The position numbers and the translations under genes were made by a program. Below are positions 21,633-29,513 of a stretch of DNA of 37,283 nucleotides, in pieces (the stretch's first letter is position 1; every line of letters starts with the position of its first letter). The DNA is from a virus, in the IMG/VR virus record IMGVR_UViG_3300028392_000150, positions 1-37,283 of that record. The stretch is one strand, 5' to 3'. The notes under the pieces are model-generated. The model ran no database searches, was not told the origin of the DNA, and saw only the letters and a program-made list of their open reading frames with translations.

Positions 21633-23348
21633 TTATCTCCCGGGGCGCGCCAGCGCCCTTTCTTCCTGCGTCATGCTGTGCCAGGCACGCGTGACGAGGT
21701 TGCTGCGGGTGCGAATGAAGGCGTCTTGGGCCTTTTGGGCTTCCTCGAGGATGTGCACGTTGTCGCGTGACACACTCTTTGTGTCCAGACGGTCTTCAAT
21801 GTCTGCCAATGGCCGGTCAGTGAGAGCTGAGATGACATAGGCCAGCATCGGTTCATCATTAACGGGTGGCTGTGCGCGTCCCTGTGCGTTTCGTGAGGGC
21901 TTGTCTTGGGTGGACACCCACTTGAGGATGGAAACCAAGTTTTCGCTGTAGTTGCCGTTCTTCATGAGGTGGGCAGCGAGTAGTCCTGGCTCCTGCTGCT
22001 CGAGGAGCATGATCTCGCACGCTTCTTCCAGTCCGAACATTCTTAGTACGCCGTAGAGGTAGGCCTCCTCGTGGCTGAGCGCGGACTCGTCGCGACCGTT
22101 GCAGCCATAGCCCATGTTGAGCAGAAGCACTCGGCTGTCGGGCAGGAAGTCAGCTTCTAGCCGGGCCACAGCCACGTCATCTTCGTCGTCGAAGGTTTCG
22201 GCTCCAGCGATGATGGCGCGCTCAAACTCACGCACCGTCAGACGGTGGCCCTCGAATACCCGTGACTCAGGCACGGCGTAGAGGTTGTTGCCGAGGGAGT
22301 CGTACTCGCGCACCCACTCATCCTTTTGCTTGCGCTCAACGAACGAGGGGTTGGGGTCATACCAGTTGGACGGAGTGTCCTCGCTGGAGCGGCGTCTGCC
22401 GATCACCCACTTGGATACCTTCTTGTCCTCGAGCTGGGTCCGGTCCATCGTGATGAGGTGGCCTGGCACCTTGTGTCTTTTTGCGTACGCCTCTTTGGCT
22501 TTGCCGCCGTTGGTGTCGCTTGATTCCCAGCGCGTGCCGTCTGGATTGATGAACACTGTGCCCGCTAGGGGCCCCTGGGCGAATGGCAGAGCTTCACGGA
22601 GGGTCTTAAGGATAGACAGGCAGTCTGGATTGTCCAGATGAGCCGACAACGGGGCCACCAACTTGCGCCAGTGGTCGTTGTTCTGTGGCCGGCGCTTATG
22701 CCAGCCGATCGTCCAGTTGTTCAGGCGCTGGGCTTCCTCTACGGCAGCCTTGTCTGCCATCGTGATAGGTTCAGGCTGCTCCTTAGTGGCGCGGGCGATT
22801 ACCAGCTCCATTGATGGATCATAGGGATTGTTCACCACTCCATGCTCATCTCTGACGGGGTGGAGACGGTTGTATTCGTTGTTCACCACTTGGAACAGGT
22901 TGGAGTAGGTGCAGAGCCGGTAGACGGCTGGATCACCTTCCATTGGCTCGTAGTCGCTGGTGACATCAGGGTAGGAACCCCCGTCTGACACCGTTTGGTC
23001 CACTTTGATCGCCAGGAGGGCCTCCACGCGCTTGCGGGCGGCTTTTGGCAGGTGTTTGTAGGATTCGGGGCTTGTGACCGCTGAGGGCCTCGTAGGGCTG
23101 CTCTTGATGGCAATCACCTTGCGGCTTGCCAGAGCCTCTCTTTGGTTGTCGAGTGCCTCATGGTGGTTTTGGAGGGCCACCCATTCTTCGAAGTCGAGGG
23201 CAAGGTTGCGCCCCCAACTGATGTCGGTGTCGAGCTCGCGCTCGTCATCGAAGTAGACAAACCCGGGACTTCTGGGGTCCCGGAACCCATCACGGTATTG
23301 TGTCTCGTCGGCGATGATGCCTGCGATTTCCTCAATGTTCGTGTGCAT
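21633..23348 (-). CDS. Large hypothetical protein (571 aa)
   Basis: 571 aa from the ATG at 23348 (leader AACCAAACACAGTA). No catalytic motif was recognised. It reads as a multi-segment soluble protein: acidic N terminus, helical NHHEALDNQREALASRK, a middle with many Trp/Asp/Arg (WTIGWHKRRPQNNDHW; WVIGRRRSSEDTPSNWYDP), and an acidic helical C terminus with possible coiled-coil (LEEAQKAQDAFIR). It is the second gene downstream of the divergent control region at 23.56-23.62 kb, so probably an early or middle gene. Function unknown. Confidence 0.65.
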   Translation of the reverse strand: MHTNIEEIAGIIADETQYRDGFRDPRSPGFVYFDDERELDTDISWGRNLALDFEEWVALQNHHEALDNQREALASRKVIAIKSSPTRPSAVTSPESYKHLPKAARKRVEALLAIKVDQTVSDGGSYPDVTSDYEPMEGDPAVYRLCTYSNLFQVVNNEYNRLHPVRDEHGVVNNPYDPSMELVIARATKEQPEPITMADKAAVEEAQRLNNWTIGWHKRRPQNNDHWRKLVAPLSAHLDNPDCLSILKTLREALPFAQGPLAGTVFINPDGTRWESSDTNGGKAKEAYAKRHKVPGHLITMDRTQLEDKKVSKWVIGRRRSSEDTPSNWYDPNPSFVERKQKDEWVREYDSLGNNLYAVPESRVFEGHRLTVREFERAIIAGAETFDDEDDVAVARLEADFLPDSRVLLLNMGYGCNGRDESALSHEEAYLYGVLRMFGLEEACEIMLLEQQEPGLLAAHLMKNGNYSENLVSILKWVSTQDKPSRNAQGRAQPPVNDEPMLAYVISALTDRPLADIEDRLDTKSVSRDNVHILEEAQKAQDAFIRTRSNLVTRAWHSMTQEERALARPGR

Positions 23349-23399
23349 TACTGTGTTTGGTTAATGGAAGGTTTAGCGTCACTTCCAGGACAAGATTCA

Positions 23400-23561
23400 T
23401 TATCGCCCCGTGGCTCTGCGGCGCAGCCGCAGGGCCCTTAGCGGAAGTTCGCGAGCGATGCCGTGTAGATGCCAGCTCCAGTGACCCGACCTGATGATAC
23501 AGGCTACGTGGAGCGCGATTCTCAGGCAGGGCTGGAGGATCTCTGTTTTAATAGCTTTCAT
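23400..23561 (-). CDS. Small hypothetical protein
   Basis: 53 aa. The start at 23561 is preceded by AACCAAAACCAACACAAACC, the same A/C-rich leader type as other genes here, which is the main support. Sequence: KAIKTEILQPCLRIALHVACI then a basic C terminus (RELPLRALRLRRRATGR). A perfect hairpin CTGCGGC-GCA-GCCGCAG (23416-23432) lies within its last codons. Confidence 0.4.
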   Translation of the reverse strand: MKAIKTEILQPCLRIALHVACIIRSGHWSWHLHGIARELPLRALRLRRRATGR

Positions 23562-23582
23562 GGTTTGTGTTGGTTTTGGTTG

Positions 23583-23596
23583 TTGCGTTGACGCAA
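23583..23596. promoter_or_regulatory. 14-bp palindrome, copy 4 (TTGCGTTGACGCAA), in a divergent intergenic region
   Basis: Perfect 6-bp arms around TG. It sits in the 57-nt region between the - gene starting at 23561 and the + gene starting at 23619, 22 nt from each, as expected for an operator acting on both. Confidence 0.5.
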
Positions 23597-23618
23597 GATT
23601 GGGTGTAGGACACGTCGC

Positions 23619-24167
23619 ATGTCCCACATCCCCGTTATCGAAATTGCAGGAGGGCTCACTGTGATGGCCTCCACCGATCTTAAGACCGACTACGTCTCGA
23701 TGAGGGTGTTGGTGGAGAGCGGTGTGAGCTATCTCAACGCCGCGAAGGCCTTCAAGGTGAGCGAGCGTTCCGTAAGGCAACGGGCCTTGAGGGATGGTTG
23801 GTTAACGCCAGCCAAAGTGGAGTCATTGAGGCGCGAGATCGAGGCGAAGCAGTCGGAGATTTTCCGTCGCTCCGGCAAGACCCGGGATGTGAATGAGATC
23901 AAGGCAGAGATCTGGGTGGAGCGCGGCGAGAAGCTGCGTGAGAAGAGCTTCAACATCGTTAGCGCAGCCCTAGAAGGCGTCACTGATGAGAGTGCGTCGA
24001 ATTTCATCCGCAACCCCAAGGGATTACTGGAAATCATTACAGCTACACGCTTGGTGACAGGTGAAGAGAAGGCCGACGCTGCCGCAGGGACAAGCGTGGC
24101 AGTGAACATTGGCTTCTTGAGGAGTCAGCGTCCTACGGATGTTGTGATGGACGCAGAGACTGTGTAG
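23619..24167 (+). CDS. Helix-turn-helix protein, probable terminase small subunit
   Basis: 182 aa from the ATG at 23619; an internal ATG at 23664 is an alternative start. Residues about 24-60 form an HTH with 'LVESGVSYLNAAKAFKVSERSVRQRALRDGW', as in terminase small subunits that recognise packaging DNA. The middle is helical (REIEAKQSEIFRRSGKT; IWVERGEKLREKSFNIV), matching the oligomerisation region of these subunits. It lies 2.7 kb upstream of the large terminase on the same strand, separated by - strand genes, an unusual split. A generic regulator is the main alternative. Confidence 0.55.
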   Translation: MSHIPVIEIAGGLTVMASTDLKTDYVSMRVLVESGVSYLNAAKAFKVSERSVRQRALRDGWLTPAKVESLRREIEAKQSEIFRRSGKTRDVNEIKAEIWVERGEKLREKSFNIVSAALEGVTDESASNFIRNPKGLLEIITATRLVTGEEKADAAAGTSVAVNIGFLRSQRPTDVVMDAETV

Positions 24168-24322
24168 TCAGGGAAGATCCGCGTGTCGTGACCGAACGCG
24201 TCATCCACTTCTGCACGTAGCACCTCAAGAGCGTTTGATAAGTCCAACAAGCCCACCTGCATTGCAAGCAGCAAGGGGCCAGAGACAGCAAAACACGCAC
24301 CAAGCACCACGGAGATATTCAT
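24125..24322 (-). CDS. Small predicted membrane protein
   Basis: 65 aa. Residues 2-27 (NISVVLGACFAVSGPLLLAMQVGL) form one hydrophobic segment of membrane-spanning length, followed by an acidic helix and a polar tail. It overlaps the 3' end of the + HTH gene by 43 nt on the opposite strand. It could be a lysis-related or membrane-anchored small protein; nothing specific supports that. Confidence 0.4.
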   Translation of the reverse strand: MNISVVLGACFAVSGPLLLAMQVGLLDLSNALEVLRAEVDDAFGHDTRIFPDYTVSASITTSVGR

Positions 24323-24374
24323 ACCCCATCCCCGGCGGCGCAGCCGCTTTCACGGAGAGCCGCAAGGGATAGCG

Positions 24375-24560
24375 TCAGGACCCACAGAAAGGGCAGACCC
24401 CGTAACCCTCGTCAGAACAAGGCGCAGGACCCACAACCCCACAGCAGGGCGATGACACCACCACCCCATCTATAAGGGGACACCAATGGTGAGACTCAAT
24501 TGTAATCTGCTCCACCCCTAGAGGGGTTTGATTTGGGCTTTTCAGTGGTTTTTCGTTCAT
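24375..24560 (-). CDS. Small zinc-ribbon protein
   Basis: 61 aa from the ATG at 24560, leader TTTGCAACTACAAAA. The C-terminal half holds cysteines in a ribbon pattern: HHWC, SSPCCG, GPAPC and CPFCG. A second copy of the GCGGCGCAGCCGC inverted repeat lies just downstream at 24335-24347. No function assigned. The 215 nt upstream (24561-24775) hold nothing recognisable. Confidence 0.5.
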   Translation of the reverse strand: MNEKPLKSPNQTPLGVEQITIESHHWCPLIDGVVVSSPCCGVVGPAPCSDEGYGVCPFCGS

Positions 24561-24775
24561 TTTTGTAGTTGCAAAGGTAAGGAATCGTTGTAGTTTGGGG
24601 CTGTTCCAACCACCGAAAGCCGACCAGCTGGCCACCTTGCCAGACTGCCATCCGCTCAAAGTAGAGAACAAACCTGTTGATTTACATTCAGTTGCAAGCG
24701 GACACGGAAGTGGGCCGCTATTTCCTTTTATACCCATGACGTTGGGCTTTGATAGGCGTTCGGTTTCCGTGACAT

Positions 24776-25276
24776 TTAAGGCAACTGATTCGCCTCTACA
24801 ATCTTCGTAAAGTGGATTGCCATGAAGTCGAGCAGGTGGTTTCTGTCGTCGCCCATCGTTGGTCGTCCAGCCTTTTTCGCCTCGTGGCGCTGCATGTTGA
24901 TGCAGTCGTGGATTGTGGCACGGAGGAAGATATGAGCATCAAGGTCGTTGCCTTCCGGCCCGCACGCTGGCCACGGCTCGCACCATTGGAGCAGTGTTTC
25001 ATGTCGTGATTCCAGCAAGGAGGGCAAGTCGTGCGAGGGCAGCTTGGCTGGGAGCTCTTGCGTCGACGCAACATCGGGCAGGCCGAGGCAGTTGCGAACC
25101 GCTGACGATGGGCCATCCTCGTCGCCGGCAACACCCTGGAAGCCACCTTGTGGTTCTTCGGTGCTGTGCTCTGAGACCGTCTGCATCACCAGGTTGGAGA
25201 TGGCTCGGTCTTTGGCTTGTGGATCGACTTGCATGCCGCGATCCAGGGCGTTTAGTATTTGTGAGTTCGTGTTCAT
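24776..25276 (-). CDS. Hypothetical phage protein
   Basis: 166 aa from the ATG at 25276. Polar N-terminal half with a predicted disordered stretch (EHSTEEPQGGFQGVAGDED); a helical C-terminal half with histidines (HDCINMQRHEAKKAGR; LLDFMAIHFTKIVEA) that may bind metal. A perfect copy of the 14-bp palindrome lies inside it (25058-25071). Function unknown. Confidence 0.6.
   Translation of the reverse strand: MNTNSQILNALDRGMQVDPQAKDRAISNLVMQTVSEHSTEEPQGGFQGVAGDEDGPSSAVRNCLGLPDVASTQELPAKLPSHDLPSLLESRHETLLQWCEPWPACGPEGNDLDAHIFLRATIHDCINMQRHEAKKAGRPTMGDDRNHLLDFMAIHFTKIVEANQLP
25058..25071. repeat. 14-bp palindrome, copy 5 (TTGCGTCGACGCAA, fully palindromic)
   Basis: A perfect 14-bp palindrome with no spacer, inside the gene at 24776-25276. 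Its presence in coding sequence suggests a site with a genome-wide role or a chance hit under codon constraint. Confidence 0.45.
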
Positions 25277-25379
25277 AGTAGATGTGAGATGTCTCATTCA
25301 GGCCGTGGGCTCTCACCCCACAACGACGCCATCACGGCGTTTCGACTTGGTGTAACTCGGGCGGCTTGAGGCCGCCATG

Positions 25380-25393
25380 TTGCGTTGCCGCAA
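25380..25393. promoter_or_regulatory. 14-bp palindrome, copy 6 (TTGCGTTGCCGCAA)
   Basis: It sits in the 120-nt gap between the gene starting at 25276 and the stop at 25397, about 100 nt upstream of the former. Outer arms TTGCG/CGCAA are perfect. Confidence 0.45.
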
Positions 25394-25396
25394 CGC

Positions 25397-25852
25397 TTAG
25401 AAGGGGCAATCAGCAAGTTGCTCCTCGAGGGTGAGCTGCTTGGGCTTGAGCGCTTGAGCGCTATTTGCGTAGGCTTGCTCAGTGATGCCCCAGGCTAGAT
25501 CCCCAGGTTGCATCACTAGCCCTGCGAGCATCAGCGTGCGCGCCGCGTTCATTGCCATCTGTCTGGTGGCGTAGGTGATCCCGTCACCCATCGCAATCAC
25601 TCCACCGGCAAGGATCGACAGCGCTCTGGCCATGTTCTCGTCGCGCGCTCTGAGGCAGGGGTAGAGCCCGTGCTTACCGAGCTCGGTGACGCAGCCCTTA
25701 ACGTGGGTTGCCTTGTTCTCCAACACCCAGGCCTGGAGCCCGGAGAGGGGCCCATGAAAGGTCCCCGTGTTGAAGGTGGCCGTGATCACCGCCTCAGGAG
25801 TGAAGACGACGTTGCGTGCGCTTACGGTGTATGATGGTCTGGTAGTTTTCAT
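25397..25852 (-). CDS. Hypothetical phage protein
   Basis: 151 aa from the ATG at 25852. Strand-rich N terminus (SYTVSARNVVFTPEAVITATF), then helical with many Met/Ala (ARALSILAGGVIAMGDG; RQMAMNAARTLMLAGLV) and an acidic tail. No family recognised. Confidence 0.6.
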   Translation of the reverse strand: MKTTRPSYTVSARNVVFTPEAVITATFNTGTFHGPLSGLQAWVLENKATHVKGCVTELGKHGLYPCLRARDENMARALSILAGGVIAMGDGITYATRQMAMNAARTLMLAGLVMQPGDLAWGITEQAYANSAQALKPKQLTLEEQLADCPF

Positions 25853-25917
25853 GATGTTGTTTTCGTTTGATGTTGGTTTCGACCTGTTCTGCCCAGGCCT
25901 GGCATCGGGATTTGAAG

Positions 25918-26166
25918 TCACTCAGCCTCCGCGTAGAGGCGCTTGAAATCATCCAGCGAGTGGATGACGACATCCGAGACGTTCTCGGCAAAGGCCAGGC
26001 ACACCTCGGTCTTCGAGACCCACCTCACCATGCCCCTGCGAGCTGTGGCCCTGGAGACCCAGGACGAGCCCGCCCGCACCCTCTCCCCCGTCACGGGTCG
26101 TGGCACGATTGTGGCGTGTACTTTATCGACCCACTCGGGGTCATCAATGTCAATGGGATGGCGCAT
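25918..26166 (-). CDS. Small hypothetical protein
   Basis: 82 aa from the ATG at 26166; a longer start at 26205 cannot be excluded. Beta-rich, with 'PEWVDKVHATIVPRPVTGERV' and 'VRWVSKTEVCLAFAENVSDVVI'. It overlaps the stop of the upstream small gene by 17 nt. Unknown function. Confidence 0.5.
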   Translation of the reverse strand: MRHPIDIDDPEWVDKVHATIVPRPVTGERVRAGSSWVSRATARRGMVRWVSKTEVCLAFAENVSDVVIHSLDDFKRLYAEAE

Positions 26167-26311
26167 GAACCTCAGATGGGATGTGCGACCCTTGCAGAGG
26201 ATCACGGGTTTCCGAGCATCCGCCCGTTTTCACCACCAGCCCGATCAGGCCAGCGATCACTAAGCCGAGGTAGATCCCTCGGTACATTCTCATGACGATG
26301 TCATCTTTCAT
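26150..26311 (-). CDS. Small membrane-anchored protein
   Basis: 53 aa from the ATG at 26311 (MKDDIVMRMYRG). Residues 13-30 (YLGLVIAGLIGLVVKTGG) make one hydrophobic span, followed by a cysteine and a polar tail (CSETRDPLQGSH). It may be a signal-anchored small protein; a lipoprotein is possible but the lipobox is weak. It is the first - strand gene left of the divergent region. Confidence 0.45.
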   Translation of the reverse strand: MKDDIVMRMYRGIYLGLVIAGLIGLVVKTGGCSETRDPLQGSHIPSEVHAPSH

Positions 26312-26697
26312 ATGCGTGTATAGCCAGCGTTGGTTCACGGCTGGCATCGTGCTTCTATACCCTAGAAGGCGCTATGGAGTCCACAGCGTGAGGGTAATGC
26401 GACCTCATCAACACGAATGTAATCATGTCAGCATGCAAGCAGTTGTCTACTACCGTGAGAGCAAGGGTGCCTCTCGATACGAATGCTAGTTGGTTTCATA
26501 GCGTTGTCTGGTTGGTGTGCTCAGTGAGGGGCGGCGGGTATCCCCCCTCTGTCCCCCAAGACACACGTGTGCCCTTAGGATTAAAACGACCAAAAAACGT
26601 TTTTTATTTTTTCCCAACAAAGCTTAAGGTATCTGAAGAGGTTGCGGGGGGGTGATTCTGTTGTTGCTATTCCCGTAAGAATTCACACGATGCGCTC
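26312..26697. promoter_or_regulatory. 386-nt divergent control region
   Basis: It lies between - genes running left and the + virion module. No gene seen. Contains CACACGTGTG (26562-26571), a 14-bp perfect palindrome AAAAAACGTTTTTT (26592-26605) in an AT-rich stretch, a C-rich tract (26532-26555) and G7 at 26646-26652. The AT-rich palindrome is well placed for promoters in both directions, a factor-binding site or a melting element. No clear -10/-35 pair was found. Confidence 0.5.
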
Positions 26698-26874
26698 ATG
26701 CCCAAACGACGGAGTGTGGATCAGCTTGTCCAGCAGGACGCCCTTGCGGATGATCTTGTCAGGCTGATCGAGCGCTATCGCGCAGAGTGGGACCTCTCTC
26801 TTGCGTCTATCATCGGCTGCTTGGAGATGGTGAAGCTGGAGCTTTTTGATGCTGAGAAGGAGGGCCCGGAGTGA
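26698..26874 (+). CDS. Small protein upstream of large terminase
   Basis: 58 aa, start ATG at 26698, ending 15 nt before the terminase start. The protein begins MPKRRSVDQLVQQDALADD and continues as an amphipathic helix (LVRLIERYRAEWDLSL; LEMVKLELFDAEKEG). An overlapping ATG at 26690 is in another frame. Its place suggests a packaging accessory. It could be a minimal small-terminase partner, but no HTH is visible. Confidence 0.6.
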   Translation: MPKRRSVDQLVQQDALADDLVRLIERYRAEWDLSLASIIGCLEMVKLELFDAEKEGPE

Positions 26875-26889
26875 ACTGGCTTCCATCCG

Positions 26890-28752
26890 ATGATTAAATA
26901 CGGAAAAAATTTTCCCGAGGGGGTGAGCGAGCTCGATATCGAGCTGTGGTGCTACGCGCATGATGACCGCGCTGAGGGCGAACGTGGCCGCCTCACCCGT
27001 TTCGATCACTTCGTCAAGGCTGCTGACCTGCTATGGAATGTCGAGGGATCCTCGCGCTCTGTGGTGTGGAACGACTGGACCGACCGCATGGTGAGGGCGA
27101 TGATCGAGCACAAGTTCGTAGGCCTGGCTGGAGCTGGATCATCGGGCAAGTCGGAGGCTGCCGCGATTTTTGCGATTGTCGACTGGCTAGCCGCCCCCAG
27201 CGAGACGATGTTTCTGATTTGCTCCACCACCCTGGCCGGCGCGCGAGGACGGATCTGGAAGTCAGTGTCGGAATTGTGGGGTGCCCTGGAGGCCCGTTGG
27301 GAGCGCGAGGGTAAGCAGCTCCCCGGCAAGATGGTCAACTCCAAGGGGCGCATCGTGGGCGTTGATATCAATGGCCAGTTCTCGGAGTCGATCGGGCTAT
27401 GGCTCATTGCCGCCGGTAAGGACGATGAGGGCGAAGCCGACAAGAAGCTTAAGGGTCTTAAGGCTCCGGCTGGCGGCAGGCTGCGGCTGGTGGCAGACGA
27501 GTTCTCCGACCTGGGTATGTGCGTCTACACAGCGATGGTGGGAAACCTTTCTTCCAATGAGGACTTCAAGGGCATTGGGATGGCCAACCCCGGCTCTAAA
27601 CTCACGCCCTTTGGTAAGTTCGTCACACCCCGCGCTGGCTGGCCGAGCCTTTCGGTGGGGATGGAGTTCTGGCAGACGCTGTTTGGCGTGTGCCTATCCT
27701 TCGACGCCACCGCCTCACCCCGCATGCGTCATCCCGAGCGGGTGGATCGCAGCGGCCGCCATCTCTACCACTGGATGCCGACGGCGGAGTATATCGCTCA
27801 AGCTCGCGAGGCATTTGGTGAGGACTCACTTGAGTATTGGGCGCAGATCCGCGGCATGTTTTGCCCCACAGGCATGGAGCGGACGGTGTGGTCGGAGTCG
27901 GAGCTGCTCTCCGCCACCCGCGCTGTCTCCGAGGAGGAATGGGACTTCGGCTGCGTCCGCACGCTTTGCTCCGGGCTCGATCCGGCCTTCGTCACTGGCG
28001 GCGATCGCTCCCCCATCATGTGGGCGGAGTTCGGCACTATAGCGGGCCGCAAAACGATGAACTACCTTGGCCACAAAATCATCGCCGAGAGTGGTAGTGA
28101 GATAACCAACTCGGAGGGTGAGACCATTCCCGTCACGGTGAGTGAGAACGTCATTGAGCAGTTTCGCGAACACTGCCTCTACCACGGCATCAAGCCGCGC
28201 AACGCTGGCTTCGACAATACTGGGGGTGGAGTGGTGTTTGGCCAGTGGCTGCACACCAAATGGTCGCACCAGGTGAGGGCCATCAACTTCGGCGGCAAGC
28301 CGGCCGAGCGCCGGGCGGATAGCCTTAACGAGGAGACGATCTACAAGAACCGCGTCACCCAACTGTGGGTGCAACCCAAGGCGCTAGTGCGCGAGGGCCA
28401 GATCCGTGGCCTGCCCACTGAGGTGATCGAAGAGCTTTGTCAACGCAAGTGGCATGAGCGCAACCACAGCGGCACCACTGCCTGCGTTGAGGAGAAGCGC
28501 GACATGAAGCGCCGTACAGGCCGCAGCCCCGACCTCGCTGACACAGCGATGATTCTGGTAGAAGTGGGCATTCTCAATGGCCTGCTCGATGTCATAGAAA
28601 TCCGTAAAAATGACCGCAAGCAACATAGCGAGTGGAAGTCGCTCGTAAGCGGCCCACTTGGAAATAGCGGCGGACCTCCAGGCTCAGAACGTAAATCTAT
28701 TGTTGCAATGCCCTCCATAAAACGCTTGAAACACCGCAGACGCATCTCATGA
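26890..28752 (+). CDS. Terminase large subunit
   Basis: 620 aa. ATPase domain: Walker A GAGSSGKS (81-88), Walker B LRLVADEF (198-205) and the coupling region after it (YTAMVGNLSS). Nuclease domain of RNase H fold: SGLDPAFVTGGDRSP (D364), AGFDNTGGG (D442), RSPDLADT (D548/D551). It is the motor that packages DNA into the prohead and cuts it. Start ATG has no SD. The C-terminal 60 residues are polar. Its stop overlaps the next start as ATGA. Confidence 0.9.
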   Translation: MIKYGKNFPEGVSELDIELWCYAHDDRAEGERGRLTRFDHFVKAADLLWNVEGSSRSVVWNDWTDRMVRAMIEHKFVGLAGAGSSGKSEAAAIFAIVDWLAAPSETMFLICSTTLAGARGRIWKSVSELWGALEARWEREGKQLPGKMVNSKGRIVGVDINGQFSESIGLWLIAAGKDDEGEADKKLKGLKAPAGGRLRLVADEFSDLGMCVYTAMVGNLSSNEDFKGIGMANPGSKLTPFGKFVTPRAGWPSLSVGMEFWQTLFGVCLSFDATASPRMRHPERVDRSGRHLYHWMPTAEYIAQAREAFGEDSLEYWAQIRGMFCPTGMERTVWSESELLSATRAVSEEEWDFGCVRTLCSGLDPAFVTGGDRSPIMWAEFGTIAGRKTMNYLGHKIIAESGSEITNSEGETIPVTVSENVIEQFREHCLYHGIKPRNAGFDNTGGGVVFGQWLHTKWSHQVRAINFGGKPAERRADSLNEETIYKNRVTQLWVQPKALVREGQIRGLPTEVIEELCQRKWHERNHSGTTACVEEKRDMKRRTGRSPDLADTAMILVEVGILNGLLDVIEIRKNDRKQHSEWKSLVSGPLGNSGGPPGSERKSIVAMPSIKRLKHRRRIS

Positions 28753-29513
28753 ACCTCGCCATCCTTGTCACCGACTACAACCGGGACCACCTCGCCGCCT
28801 TCATCGCCCGCGCCTCTGAGCTCCAGACTAGTCCTGTCAATGGGGCTGTCCTACTGGTCCACTCAGCCTTCAACCCTGACGCTGATGAGCTACTCGCACC
28901 GCTCGCCTCCATCTTCAAGGTGTCTGCCAGGCTGCCGATTCAGATCAACCCACAGCTCTCCGCTGATGGTCAAGCTTCGATGCTATTCTCGCGCTTCCTG
29001 CTCAATGCCTACACGTCCTACCCGGGCCCCTGGCTGGTAGTGGATGATTTTGCATTGCCTGTGGTGCCCGACTTTATGCAGGAAGCCGAGCGCCAGCACA
29101 TGGCCGGCGGCGATACGATGAGTGGCCGCGGCACCACGGGTCCCGGCTGGCTGCTCCCAGTCGGCCCAGTCACCATCTCCCTCCCTGCCAAGTCGATTGC
29201 CTTCCTGCGCTTTGCTGGAGCTGAGAGCTGGCGCTCTGCCGGCCGCTACCACTTTGCCCGTAGCCGTTTCGCAATGGTAGAATCCGCTGACTACTTATTC
29301 ACCATCTCCCTCAAGGAGCCAGTTGAGATGCCAGACCTTCCCGCTAAACCCGAGCCGGAGCCCAATCCTATTCCCCTCTCTGCCGAAGAGCTCCTCGCCC
29401 TGCCCCGTGCTGAGCTGATCCAGATGGTCGCTACCCGCTCCGGTCGCCAGCCTCATCCCTCCACCGGCGCTGCCCGTCTGGTTTCCATACTCACTGAGGA
29501 GGTGACGAAGTGA
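28749..29513 (+). CDS. Glycosyltransferase-like protein with C-terminal SAP/HeH-like helix-extended-helix
   Basis: 254 aa. The N-terminal 190 residues begin 'MNLAILVTDYNRDHL..FI...SEL' and contain 'GPWLVVDDFALPVVPDFM', reminiscent of GT-A nucleotide-sugar folds with a D-x-D-like VDDFALP at about residues 98-104. A Pro/Glu linker follows, and the last 40 residues (SAEELLALPRAELIQMVATRSG) resemble HeH/SAP helix-extended-helix modules. Location between terminase and portal hints at capsid glycosylation or packaging support. Enzyme activity is inferred from weak similarity. Confidence 0.45.
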   Translation: MNLAILVTDYNRDHLAAFIARASELQTSPVNGAVLLVHSAFNPDADELLAPLASIFKVSARLPIQINPQLSADGQASMLFSRFLLNAYTSYPGPWLVVDDFALPVVPDFMQEAERQHMAGGDTMSGRGTTGPGWLLPVGPVTISLPAKSIAFLRFAGAESWRSAGRYHFARSRFAMVESADYLFTISLKEPVEMPDLPAKPEPEPNPIPLSAEELLALPRAELIQMVATRSGRQPHPSTGAARLVSILTEEVTK

